This document shows, piece by piece, positions 45,711 through 59,000 of a stretch of 64,000 nt of DNA (positions are counted from its first letter, which is position 1; each line of letters opens with the position of its first letter). The stretch lies in NCBI GenBank assembly GCA_012845835.1, contig JABAKD010000019.1, positions 3,247,032 to 3,311,031 on the forward strand, in the 5' to 3' direction. The notes below the pieces were generated by a model, which was not told the origin of the DNA, ran no database searches, and saw nothing but the letters and a program-made list of their open reading frames with translations. This DNA is from Undaria pinnatifida. Its lineage: Eukaryota > Sar > Phaeophyceae > Laminariales > Alariaceae. A program made the position numbers and the translations under genes.

Positions 45711-47009
45711 CTACTGCTGCTCCCATCCTGGCGGTGGATCCCACGTACTGGTCCCTGATACTCGGTTGTAATAGAAAACTATGTCACCGTCTTGTACGAC
45801 CTCCCATTCATTCTCCCCCGCACCATTGTCCCGCAATGTTCCGCCCTCCGCCAAGTCTTCGTCAGACTCCCCAAAATTCTCCTCATTTCGTCCTTCTTGA
45901 CCGCGCGCGGCAAGCCTGGAGACGGAGGCCTCTCTCCGCGGGGTGCGGGGTGTCGCTAACGCAGACCTTGGAGACAGGCACCACCTTACTTTTCCCATTC
46001 CGGGGTGGTAGAAGAACGTAAACGAGGGAACGCTTCCCGAAGGACGGATGACCATGCTCGTGTCGCTCGTTTCGCTCGCCGTGATTGCTGTGCTTGCCGC
46101 GCTTGCCGCGCTTGTCTCGCCCTTTGGCGCGTCGCCCAGCTGCAGCATATGTGGCCTACGTTCTTGCCCCGAGAGACCTGCGTCCCGACAAGCAGCATCC
46201 GGATTTCGTCCGGTCGCGCTATTTGATTCCGTTGCGGTCGATAGAGCAGCAGAGGCGGGCTCCGAAGCAGCCTCAACTGTCAACTGCGAAGCGAGGTTGC
46301 TGTCAGGCAAGGGGGTGGCCCGGAGTTGGCGCCAGCCCACCGGTCCAATGCCGCAAACCGTCTCCGACATCTCCAGCAGTGACGGTATGTCCTGCGTTTT
46401 CAGCCAGGTTTCTCCCGCGGCACGGTCGGCGAAGCTCAAACCGCGGCCCGAATCCACTCTACCACCACCACCACCACCACCACCACCACCACCTCCCCCA
46501 CCTCCACCTCTATCTCCACCACCACGTTTCCCTTCAATAAAGTTGTCTCCGACTCTACTGCCGCTATCCCTATCCTTTGCAGCAGCTGGGGCTGGGGCTT
46601 GGGCGGAGAGCAGCGGCGGAACATTTCCCCAGAAGTACTCCGAGGTTCTCGCGCGGTACCAACACCTCGCACGCGATAGCCTGCTGTCGGTGCTCACAAA
46701 CGTCCACTCGGCAGCCGCGGCAAGCGCGTCACCGCCCTGAGTCGTAGCCTCGACGTGCCTTAGCATTGCCGCCTCCTCTTCGGCCGCCAGCGTGGCCTTC
46801 TCCGCGAGCTGTTTGTAGAGCTGGCTGTACCTGCTAGCGATGCTTCCAACACCATCGTCGAAAGCATCGACATCGTAACTGCTGGAAGAGCTAGCTGTCC
46901 CCGGCCGAGCTGTGTTTGGGTCTTCAAACAGGGACATTTCGAGCGGCTTTACCCAGCGGATCTCTTGGTTCCAGGTGTTGACGTAGTAGACGTCGCCCGT
47001 GACTTTGTC
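45711..47009 (-). CDS. Gene 2 last exon: WW and WW-like domains, polyglycine
   Basis: Acceptor gatcgacgcag/gac at the high end, phase 0, then 432 codons and a tag stop. The first segment, DKVTGDVYYVNTWNQEIRW, is WW-like with its first Trp perhaps in a missing exon. Later come a WW-like segment (EWTFVSTDSR...YFWGNVPP), a long Gly run encoded by gtggtg triplets, a weaker WW-like FTFFYHPGMGKVRW, and a canonical final WW domain (EWEVVQDGDIVFYYNRVSGT, then STWDPPPGWEQQ). The Gly run lies at about 46440-46520. The C-terminal WW domain is the best conserved part of this gene. Confidence 0.85.
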   Translation of the reverse strand, partial: DKVTGDVYYVNTWNQEIRWVKPLEMSLFEDPNTARPGTASSSSSYDVDAFDDGVGSIASRYSQLYKQLAEKATLAAEEEAAMLRHVEATTQGGDALAAAAEWTFVSTDSRLSRARCWYRARTSEYFWGNVPPLLSAQAPAPAAAKDRDSGSRVGDNFIEGKRGGGDRGGGGGGGGGGGGGGGGRVDSGRGLSFADRAAGETWLKTQDIPSLLEMSETVCGIGPVGWRQLRATPLPDSNLASQLTVEAASEPASAALSTATESNSATGRNPDAACRDAGLSGQERRPHMLQLGDAPKGETSAASAASTAITASETSDTSMVIRPSGSVPSFTFFYHPGMGKVRWCLSPRSALATPRTPRREASVSRLAARGQEGRNEENFGESDEDLAEGGTLRDNGAGENEWEVVQDGDIVFYYNRVSGTSTWDPPPGWEQQ

Positions 47010-50000
47010 CTGCGTCGATCCCGAGTCAACGCAGACAGCAGTTTCGCGTGTTCGCGGGGGGGGGGGGTACGCGTAATCACGCCACGCACGACCGAGAGGG
47101 GGGGGGGGTGTACTCATTTCGTGCATGACCGCGTGCATGAGCGTAGTATAAAGACCATAGACCCTCGTATTCCTACATGCCGGGAAGGAACACGTCGGGA
47201 CTCCACCAACCATGTAGAAGGGCGGGGGGGTGGGGGGGGGTCAAACTGACGGAGAAATGCACATTCCGATGAGCGACAAAGATGAGAAATACGAATTCCG
47301 AGTTCGATCAGCGACCAGAACGTGGGCCTAAGGTTGAAAACCATTCCGCACTGCGTTAACGTAAATGGTACACCCAACCGGGAGCACCGCCGATTCACCC
47401 GGCATATATGGCTCAGGCGCACGCTGCCCCCCGTCTTCTAGAATAAAGTTACCGATTAGGAACATAGCCCCTTAACGCCTTTAGAGCCCCAAAATCCCTC
47501 CCATACTAATTTGAAGTAAAATTGTAAAAAAAGGGTTTCCGGGAGTAATATCGTCAACCAACTTCAGGTTCCCACGGTTGGCACAAAAGTTGGAACAATA
47601 TGTTTGCTACCAATTACTAGGGCTGTTTATGAAGCGAGCTCACTCGTGGTATTGTCCCCGAAATCCTCGACGAGATGCCAGCGAGGAGCGGGAAAAGTCA
47701 AGACCATCCCACCCACCCTACACTGGGTATTTTTTTAACAGTTGTGATCATTTTCCTTAGGAAATACTGATGCGCTGCGGGCACTTCGACCGAAGGCACC
47801 CTCAGCGCGGGTAGTGTATCCACAGGTGAGGACCTTCTGCGGGAGCAGGAGGCCTCATCCAATCCTATACTTGAATGAAATGATCGGTAACAGAGTTAAA
47901 GAATACCGCAGTAAAGACGTTACCCCCTTTAGAGCCCCAAAATCCCTCCCTATACTAACGTCGAGTAAATCTGTAAAGGAAGGGTTTCCGGTAGAGAAGA
48001 CGTTAACCCCTTTACAGCCCCAAAATAGCTCCCTATGCTAACTTGAAGTAAATTTGTCAAAAAAAAGGGTTTCCAGTTGAAAAGGCGTTAACTGCCAAAG
48101 CCGCACTTTTAGGGACTAATAAACAGCAGGAAGTCGCACGCTACGGTAGAGAGGTGCAGCAAACATTTTCTAAATACTGCTCCCAAAAGGAGAGCTCGAT
48201 TATTTCTAACCTACCTATAATAAAAAGCTTAACTAATAGTCACGAAAAAAAAGCAAAAAGCACACATCCAACCCGATGAGCAAAGCTCATAGCCTTCATT
48301 AAGCGCGCAGCGAATAAAAAATATCTGAAAGAAAAATGAACGACAAACGTGACTGTATTGGGTCCATATTGGGTTGACGCCTTTACGACTGGAAACCCAT
48401 TTTGGGGACAAAACTACTTGGAATTAATACGGGGAGGGGTTTTCGGGCTCTGAAGGGGTTAAGGAGCCCCGACATTCAGAAACAAAGAAACGTCAAAAAG
48501 TGCTACCCCAATCGTAGCACGCTTCGGTTCTAAACATAAGACACAATTCCTAACTATAAGCCGATGTCAACGTGGCTTCTATTTGGGGCCAGACTCGGCA
48601 CATATTTTCCTGTGGTAAAAGGGTACAGAGGTAGGGGTTGCAGTTGTTGGATAAACTAATAACGTACCTGTCCCATTGAGCTCCTCAGGTGAAGAACTAC
48701 GGGTTAGTCATTAGGTCAAGTAATTTCACGAGTGTATATTGATTTAGGACTATAATAAGGCGAAGAAGCTTGGTCGAGTTGTGTGAACGAATGCCTTCGA
48801 GGTCATGTAGTATCGGGTGAGATATTGACCTCTCCTCATTTGAGGAGAGCTCAGGGATTTTCTGTTGCACCGCTGCCGTGGGATAGCTCTACACCAAAAG
48901 TGACTTTATTATAGTACTGCGACAAAACAAAGTTCAGGCGCGTTCACCATCATGGTGCGAGCACGCAGCACGCGGCTGTGTCAAGCTTGTGCGTGTGTCT
49001 TGCAGGCGCTTGAGTTGGAGTTCGACCGGAAAAACGTCGTCAGCCTATCTAGCAGCCCGGGTTGCTTCGTGTGAAAGATACTGCAATCGTCAGTTTTATT
49101 TCGTCAATTTTTCCCTCTGAAGCCCCCTATGGATTCATCAAGCTTGTCGGATATTGCGCTCTTTGAAAAAAATCTCTCCCAGTACATGTGCTGAGCACGT
49201 TCATTGGCTCTGAGGTTTGCACCGCGTTTTGTCAGAATGCACCACATTTATTTTTTGCGGAACCTCACCTCGGACTCGATCCAGTAATCCCGATACCACG
49301 AATGAACCGCCTTTCTCACTCTCCACCCCCTGAAGTTAGTTTGGATGGTCGTCGCCCCCCCCCTCTCAGTGCGCACCTTTCAAGAGTCGTACGAAAACCG
49401 CGCAACATCACCGAAAAAACGGGGCTGGTGTCAAAAGTTCGTTTCTTATTGACAGTTCGCCGTGCTTAATAGCCGTTTCAGAAATGTGGCACGTAGTATC
49501 TTACGCTTAGCTATTACCAATTACGTACAACAAACCAAAATCAAGACCAAGACCACCATCAAAATTAACGCGAGCGTTGGGCTTATTTTCACGAGAACTG
49601 CGGATTTCCCGCATACCCACGCCGCCGATCGCTTTCAAAACCCGCTGCATGAGATCACGGGCGACAGCGGCAGGCAAAGGCATGTGCTCGAATTCGTGGT
49701 ATATGTTCACAACCTGATCAGCAATAGCTGTTGATGAATAATATATGATCTCCGAAGTGGGGGGTGCGTTTTTTTTCAATAGGGCTAGTCTGCTGAACGA
49801 GACTCATGCATGAGGGTCTCAATACCCCGACATTCTCCCCCGACAGGTGGAAGGCGTCCAACCATTGTCCTTAACTTTTTCGGAGCCTTGTTTGCGGCAC
49901 GACTTCGGACTCATCTAACACGTTCGATTTATTGGGCGCTGGGGTCCAGCTATCGCGCAAGATGAAAGCATACGCCGACCGAAGAAAGCGACAGCGTCAA

Positions 50001-53000
50001 CGAACGCTTGTCACCGTGCAGGAGAAGACCTTCATACAGCCTGTGGCGCAGCGAGTCATTTTATTTATATTTTTTCGCGCACCTTCTTCCTCAGCCTTGC
50101 GGTGCGTAGAAGCTTGACTTTCTCGACGGTTCCCGTGCCCAGCGGTATGAGCTCCCTCTCAACTTGGCGCAGGAGCCGCGTGGTGTACCGTTCCTTCACC
50201 TGCGGTACCGTGGAGTAGGTAAGGGTGGAGGATTGGATTATGAGTGTGCGATTCCTGTCAGGACAAGAACGCGCCCGCAGATGGGAGCGTAGTGAGCCCA
50301 ATATATACAGACGAAACACCAGCACTTTCTTATCTTTTGGCGAAGGAAGAACACGTACCCAGGAGGCGACCTCGGTTGAATATATCCGCACCCTCTACCA
50401 TCGAAAAGGAATTGGTGTCTTGAAACAGTATGAATGCAAAAAATTACACTATCCCCCTCTGTGTATGTTGCTGTTGTGAATGCTGGTGATCTATCCCCGA
50501 GCCTAGGCGGGAGGACCCGTCGTCGACTGCTTCCATCTCTGCACTTGTCATCACTTTAAAGACAAAACGAAATAATTGCTTCACCCCGTCGCGAGCCTAG
50601 GGGCCAAATAATTAATTATAAGCCCGTTTGGGCCGGTCATCGCCTCCCTCGGACGTGGAAGTTTTGTAATAATGTCACTGCCACGCTGATAGAGGCAGCA
50701 ATTTCTGAGGGGTTTCCGCGGGTTGGGTCACCTCTCGCGGATCGAGTCCGGTCGGGGCGTGCCAGGGTGACCCGAACCGATCCGTGAGAGTCCAAGCACT
50801 ACCTACTGGCCCGACCCGACTCGACCCACGCGATCTTAGGAACCTCCTGACCAGACGGGTCATGATCCGTGGCAAGCCCTGCACTTTTTGGCTGCTTTTT
50901 TTTCTGATCGACAGGGATCCTTGACCCCCAAAATCGTCGGGAATTTCAAAAATTATTTGCGGTATGCTCCGTTCAATACCTACAGTAGGCCATGGGGTCG
51001 ATCATCGGGTATTATAGAACACGTGTTTTTTGTCAAAATCAGTTCTTCAGGTGAGGTATGGAGATCCTCTAAGTAAGTGGCCTCAGAAAAACAAAACTGG
51101 TGAACAACTCTACCGTACCATGCGTTAACTTTCGTGAATACGCCGTCTGATATTAGTACTGTTTTATCATGCAAAATAATGCGACGAAAACACACACACC
51201 ACGAGAAGACTGAACGTTTCGCACGCGCGAGTCGTGCCTCCACGACTATCGACCTTCCAACTCCGACAAGCAAACCAAAAACGCCCCGGGAAACGGAGCA
51301 AGTTTCCACGAGGCGGTCCCACAACCCGTATCGTACCTCCAGCTCGATCGCTTCGGCCTCTAGTGCCTTCAGTCGTTTTTCGACAATTTCTTGCACCTCC
51401 ACAAGCCGCACTTGTAGGAACTTCGTCAGGAACCGCTGCCGGCAGCCGTTGATCTGCGGATGGAGTTTTACGTAAACAGTGTTCGGAGTTTCCGGCCGTG
51501 TTTTTTTCTGAGGATGACACGTCGCAAAACGACGTTCAAGTTTGTTCAAGTATGTGACTACAGCAGAGTGATTTTTCATACGTTATGGTATTGGGGACTT
51601 CCGGCCGGATTTTCTAAGATGTCACACGCCTCAACGCAAAGTTCAAGCATGTGAGGCTACAGACGGGGGGGGCTAGCGCGGTGACGGTGGACCACTCGGA
51701 TTGAGCACAGTTGGGTGAAAAGCGCGGGGAAACGCTATATGAGACGAGAGCACGCGCTTTGAGGAGAGGACCGGGGGGGGCTTGAGGCCTAGCAGCGAGG
51801 ATAGGGGCCCGGATATCTTATTCTAAAACAATAGTATTGAAAAAAGAGTCCACCCCTCCAAATTCAACTTTTACAACGGCTGTCACAACGAACAGCTCAC
51901 TACACATGCCAATGCATCTCTGTAGGAATGTACCAAATCTGCCATGCAAGACGAGGCTTCCGGCCAAAATTCTGGTGCTTAGCACAGGCGACACCCCAGA
52001 AGGTGGGAATGGGCACAGGGTCGATCGTGCGTGCTCCAGGTATCGATAATCGCGGCTGAATTGTATACTAGTAGTTGAAAAATACCTCTTAATCTGCTGT
52101 TATCGCGCCAAGCGCTGCAAGTGGACCAAGTTACGACATATCATGCGACACAGCAGACAGAAAAAAATAAGCAAAAAACTCACCTTGTCGCTGTCGGTGT
52201 ACTTGTTTTTAGTGTGTCGAATGTGGAACAGCTCTTCCCTCAGGGTGGTGTGCTCCACTTGCAGTGGGCCCACGGCTTGCGAGACGTGACTTAAGCGCTT
52301 CGAAACTTTTTCGGCGGTCGCGGACAGCTCGTCTAGCTTGAGCTTTAGGTACACCGACAGGCGAAACATTTACGAGGCAAGGGGGTGGTTTTGGCAAGCG
52401 ATGTGAGTTTCTATTGTGTTCGCAAGCCCGCCTAATTCCACACAAAGAAATGCTCCCTGAACCAGAACCACCTACGAATAATATACTTGGTCCGCGGAGA
52501 ACATTTCCTGCCTAAAATAACCATATTATCATACACCAGGTGCGATGTATACGTGCGAGGGTGATATAACATTGGGTACCGGAGTCTTGAGAAGGTTTGT
52601 GTGGCACCTTCTCGATAATATAGACGGAACAAGACGTGTTTCTTTTACAGCCCTCAAATAAAATTCGGGGGGGGGGGGAGGCTAAGAGGGACGGTGCAAA
52701 TCGGATTTTTTTTCTCTGAAACCTTATCAGACACGAAGATACGATGAACGAGGCTGATGCCTTCGACGGCACAGACGCCGGAAATTTTGTTTTTTTCCTG
52801 CCTTCGCCACTTTTAGGCCTGCCTAAACGACCCCAAATAAATTCCAAAGCCCTTTTTTATCCCAACAAAAACGCCCTGTGTGGTTCAAAAAAGATCTAAG
52901 GGTTTGAGTGTGTGGCCATGATGCGACGGTGTTGGCGCTGGTTTCGGAGGAAAATCTCGCTGAACGTTTCTGACCGAGTATCAACACGGCTGTTTTTCCT

Positions 53001-56000
53001 GCTGCTGCTGTTGTTATGGCTGCTACCGCCGCTTCTACTGCTGCAAAATTCGAAGCAAGAACGAAGGAACAGGTACGTTAGGTCTAGCGACTTGCAACAG
53101 GAAGTTATTTCGCAGCATCCTCACCAGTAGCGGGCGCGCTTGACCCTCCAGCGCTCGCAAGTGCTGCTTGCACTCGAACCTCTCCCTTCCCTGACATCCG
53201 TTGGACAGAAAAACAACGCGTTCGGTTGCGCGGTCAAAGTCGTTGGCCAATGCAGAGCGGTCGCACCCGTGCGATTTATTCTGACATGTGATTGCATTGT
53301 ACATCTTGGTGGGGTTCAGTCTCATGGCATGGTTGAGAATCCCATGGTTAATATCATTACCGCATTGCTGTAGCATCACGAGCGAAGGTGCCTCGAGACC
53401 CTGAATATCGCCCGTCCAGGCTTTAAGGCGGCATGACACCGTAACGACCGATCAAGCGACGAAGACAGAATACGTACAGAAGACCCCGAGTAAAGAGGAG
53501 GTTGACGCGCAAACACGACGTCCATGCTATTTCGACTACAAGTTTTTTCGCAAAATGCGACTCGACATCGACGCCATAAGAACCCCCGACCACTCGCCCA
53601 ATACCACACGGCGTACAACACGTACAGTCAACGCCCATTGGCCAAAGCCTGCATGTTACGCACAAACCCTACGTGTCGTTTGGACGCCGCCGGGGAGCAC
53701 GTATCTCATCGACACAAAATGAACGACGTGAGAAAAGCTCTGGGGTGCCGCTCTTCGCTTGCGTACCGAACGTGCTTCGGAAAGAACAGCTCATGGCGTA
53801 GCGTCGTTACACGGGCGAGTTCCAGCTGTATACTTCGACGTTATTCTGGGAGTTCCAGCTTTATGGTTTAGGGTATATCGTCTGAAAAGGGGGGCCAGGC
53901 ATAAGACGCTTCTAGACATGATTAACGTTCTGGTGGGAGTTCCTGAGGAATATTATGGAATATTGCATCTCAAAACGACAGTTCAGGCATATGAGGCTCC
54001 AAAACTTCGACTCGACTTGCCTTGTGCCCACGGAAGACCCTCTCGATTGACATAGCAGCCGCTTCTCTCCCCAGGTCTGACTTGAAAACGTTCTTGCGAG
54101 CCTTGGCGCGCAACCTCCCCTTGAACCCGCGGTACACACGCTGGATTTCTGTTCAAGGAAAGAGCGCGGCATGTGGTCGCCTTCACACCCTTTGGGGAAT
54201 CCAAGGGACAAAAAAATGTCCAAAAAATGCCGAAAACAAATCGAAAAAATTGACGCGTGCTACGATAGAGAAGGCACTTTCTGGCAATTGAAAAAATGTT
54301 TCGGAAATGGCGGGCCTCCTTAAAGCCCAAAAACCATTGGAAGTATCCTAATTTCTTGTGCGTTTTCAGTTGTGAGATGTTTGGTTTCATCGGGTTGCAC
54401 TTCCCGTTTTACTAAAAAAACAGCTTTTTGGGGGGGTTGGGTATAATAGTACTCCTCATCGAGAGAGGACCTCCTCGAAAAACTAAATGGCGCACTAGTA
54501 CCGCGTAGCACGTTGTCGATTACAGAATCGGCCATACGAATCAGCCCCCCTGGGCTGCTGAGGTAGGCTGTGTTGTCCACAGCGTAACGCTAGGAGCTGC
54601 CCGACCCGCCGCGCGCAGAGAGGTGCTACGATAGAGGTACGAGCACATTTTGGATGAAAAATTTTCTGAACGACAGGGCTCCTTCACCTTCCTTAACCCA
54701 AACTCGTCGGATTTATTTCCGAATTTCTGTTTTAGCGGCACAAGGTACAGCACCAGTAGAGGCCAACCAACGTTTTTTTTTCCTGGGGCTGTTCACTTTA
54801 GAGGAGTTCTGTAACGTCACCCAAAAACTGTTTTCGAGAAAATTTGAGAGGCGTGAAACTCGATAACACACAAAAGCCCATGGCCTACTAGGTAGCAACA
54901 GCATCGTATCCCCAACAAACAAGTCTGAAAAAATTGTCGGCCATTGTATGTTAAGGGTTTCCGTCACTCAGTTTTATTTTTTCGTGCTAGAAAAGAAGGT
55001 GAAACTGCGTCATACTTCTATCGCAGCATTCGCCTTGCAACGTTTTTCGTTGTGCAACCTAGGCCATGGGACTCGTTCATCGGGCATGTGGCACTTTTGA
55101 TGTTCTCCAAAGTCAGCTTTAGCCGTGGAGGGGCAAAGAGCTCCAACTCAGACGAAAAAAAAGGCGTATCCCTTCTGCCGCATCATGGTTCGACAGCTAC
55201 GAATGCCACCCACGCGCCCCGGAATTCCTTAGCGTAGGAGTCCGGGAAAAGACAACAACACCACCCCCTTGAACTATTAGTAGCAGCGCGGGCTGCACTG
55301 CTGTGTGACTGATCCTGTAATCGTCCGGTTTTATTCGTCGTTTCTCATTTTTCTTCCTCTGAAGTCCCAGAGGGATCAATACCGACGGAAACTCCCTAAC
55401 CGACAGCAAACGCCGCAACACCACGGAAGGCGTCCTTGTTATGTACTCTGTTTGCTGCAAGTTTGTTTTTGTGTGTGCCGTTTTATACAGTTGGTTTCGG
55501 CGACCGCTCGCTCGCCTTTTGATGCCCCAGCTTGCATCTGCCTGATCTTGAACATGGCCCGCTGGATGGCGGTGAGATGTTTCGCCCGTACCGCACGCCA
55601 GAAGGACTGGATCGTGGTCGCCGCCGCCTTTTGCAACGCTATCTCCTGAAAAACGCGTGTGAAAGAAAAAAGGCGAGAGACGATGGTGGATATTTCTTTC
55701 AGATCTATGCATGCCCCCATGTGTCGGGAGAAAAAACTTAGAATTCATCTCCTAAACAACGCGTGTGAAAACAAAAAAACGAGAGAAAACAGTGAACCCT
55801 CTTTCAGATCTACGCATGCCCCCATATTCCAGGACAAAAATACGTCGAATTCATGTGGATTTGTTTTTTTGTTGCAGTTCTAAAACTGGCAAGCTTCATT
55901 CACAACGTGGCAAGAAAACCGAAAACACAACATAAACGTTATCGCGGCATAGACTATGAATATAATACCCCGTAGCTACCGAGAACGCACTATGTACGAT

Positions 56001-59000
56001 GTCTGTAAAGACGAGCGATTGATGCGTCACACAGCTTGCAAAGATAACTATCGACCCTAACCCTAACCCGAACCCGAACCTACTTTGTCGAACTCACAGC
56101 TGACGTATTATAAAATAGCTCAATAAAAAATATTCCAGCCAAAGGTTTTTCAATTGTTTTTGTAACTGGTGCGATTACGGAGCAGTTTTCTGTACATAAC
56201 ACCCGATGATGACCAGGCGCTCGACTGTAGTAGATGGTCCTACATAGACCGGCTTCCTGTCTATTGCTTTCGGAGGAAGGGACAAAAATCGTGATTGGTG
56301 CCAGGAGCGGGCGCAGGGGCGGGCGTATGGGTCGGGTGGTAGGTAGTCAGATTTTCCCTGTAACCTCAACGTTTCCTTCACCGCTTATCCGCCCGCGTGG
56401 CCTCCCTCCCCTGCTTGCTTCGTGTATTTCGCTGTGAAGTGGATGCGGCTCGCTGGAGGTATTTCTAGGTCATTGTCTTCAAACATTATCTCCATTTATA
56501 ACGCGGCATGCCATCCCATTGGCATCAACGAAAGATCACTGTGTTAAAACAATATCTCCATTTATAACGCTACATTACATCCCTTTGTCATCAACGAAAG
56601 AACCTTCAACGACGTACCACGGGCCCAGGAGACACTCTACCGCATGGATGATATGCACACCTAGCTTTGTTTTCTGGGGTTTTCTCACTTAAGGGGGGGG
56701 GGGGGGAAGCAACCCGATGATAATTACCATAACCTTCTACTTGCTGTAAGTACTACACGTACATAAAACGAAGAATATTGAAAAAGCTAGATAAGTAGTG
56801 GTATATACTACATACATCCCCGACGACATTGGGCTAAGGAGTCTCGAAAATCCACAAAAGTACAAACTCTCTTTCCGAAAAGTGCTACCACTCTGTCCGG
56901 AAATATAAGCAACTTTTGCACATTAACATAAACAACATTTGGGCATTAATATAAGCATACCTTGGGCATTAATATAAGCAATCTTTGGACAACATTTGGA
57001 CTTAAATATAAGCAACCTTTGGACATTAACATCAGCAACCCTTGGACATCAACATCAACATAAGCAATCTTCGGACATTAAAATAAGCAACCTTTGGACT
57101 TCAACATAAGCAACATTTGCACATAAATATAGGCAACCTTCGAACATTAATATGCGAAACCTTTGGACATTAGAATAAGCAACATTTGGACATTAATGTA
57201 AGCAACCTTCGGGCATCAACATAAGCAACCTTTGGACACTAACATCAGCAAAATTTGGGCATGAACATAAGCTAACTTTGGACATTACCACTGAAATAAA
57301 GTATTGCTTATATTTCCGGACATAGGGGTACCTCTATCGTAGCAGGCACGTCCAGGAAACACCCCGCCCCACCTACAAAGGACCAAAGGACAAACGCCCC
57401 GAGATAACGAGCGCGGTGTTCGTTCAGAGGCCAACGTTTCTCTTACACGCGCTCGCACGGTAGAGACGCACACCCAAACACTGCTGTTTTTTTAGTCCAT
57501 TATGAATGCCTTCGCTCGAGGAGCCAGACGATAGCCCACTCAAACACCGTTTCTGAGCCACCTCGTTTGTATCGGTCCCTTCGCTTGAGGAGTCCGATAG
57601 CCCACACACTGTTCTTGAATAACCTTTGGAGGCAAACCCAATGGCCTAGGTATTCAGAAAACGAAGATATTCTTAACAGGTTAAGGAGCCCCGTCGTTCA
57701 GATTTTTTTTTTTGCCAAAAAAGTCCTACTACTGCCTCTATCGTAGCACGCATCCGCTTCCGTCTTGACCCCTTCAGAGCCCCAACACCCCTCTCCACAC
57801 TAATGTCAAGTATATTGTCCCCGAAAGCGCGTTTCCAGTTTTGGAGGGGTTGACCCACCGCCTGCCCAGGGGGGATTACGGGGCTGACTGCCGCCACTCA
57901 CCCGCACGATACGCAGCGCCGAGACCATGATCTTGGCCTTCTTGCCACGCCATGCCGCCTGCACCCTCAGCGCCATCTCCCACTCCAGTATCTTCCGGTC
58001 CCTCGCCGCCCGCAACGCTTTCAGGACAGCTCTGTGATGGGTCCGAAAAGCATCGTGTACGTTTCATACCGTAAAACATCCTTAGCGGCAATCGCCACTG
58101 CTTTCTCTCTGAGCGTTCGTTTAGGGCAAGGTTAGGGTTTCTGCTGATGTGACCCCCGTGCGTTTTCTGACCGACCAGGCTTCTCAGCCGATAGCCAGCT
58201 GAGACACTACACCATGTCGTTGGAACGAGAATGTCACGTGTGTCTCATGGTATGTTTCGTTGTGTGCCTCAGACGCATGCTGTGACGGAAGTGACTTGAG
58301 GACCTCTGAACTTCACCCCAACATTTTTTCCGCTTTTGAGTACACTGCGAGTGCAACCCGATGACGATGAACCAAACCAATGACCTACAGCAGTAGGTAT
58401 ACAAAAAGATTAGATTGAAAAAAAAAACGACATTTCCGACAATTTTAGGTCAAGGAAACAAAAAAAAAAAAAAAGTGCGGCGTCCATCGCTAGGACACGG
58501 GAATGTTCGTCGGGGTTGCGAACGTAAAGTTTTTATCCAAAAGTCAGTGTTTTTTCTCAATAGGGTGAGCTCCATTCCAGCTCGCCGTAAAGGCAGTCAA
58601 GTCCAGCACACGGAGCTCTTCAAGCGAAAGGGGAGCTCAGAAATGTTTAGATGACTCCCTACCCGTATCAAGGGCACGCTTCTATTACGGTGCCGGAAAA
58701 ACGATACCGCGTCCGACGCGTCGCGCGCGAACATCTCAAGAACAAACGCGTTGATACGTACCTGTCGGGTGCATAGAGGTGCGGTAGGACAGAGGACTGA
58801 TTCTACGATAGCCTCTCCCCAAACCAGCGATTTCATTTAACGAACGGTGCGTGGCTGCTCGACACGAGGAATGATGCCTTAAAGAAAATTATTTTCAAGG
58901 TATTTCCTTGGTTGCAAAGGGCTATATCGAACGATGACATCGAGGTGGCGGGGGGCGCCGCGTTTTTGGAGATACAGCGCCGGGAGCTGGTTTCAAAACC

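Noticed and set aside
49932-50117. Plus-strand frame with a basic stretch (DRRKRQRQR)
   Set aside because: Lies in an intron of gene 2 on the opposite strand; short, no domain, no clear splice partners.
56894-57322. CRISPR-like regular 23-bp repeats
   Set aside because: Units are adjacent without unique spacers, AT-rich and diverged; it is a minisatellite in a eukaryotic context.
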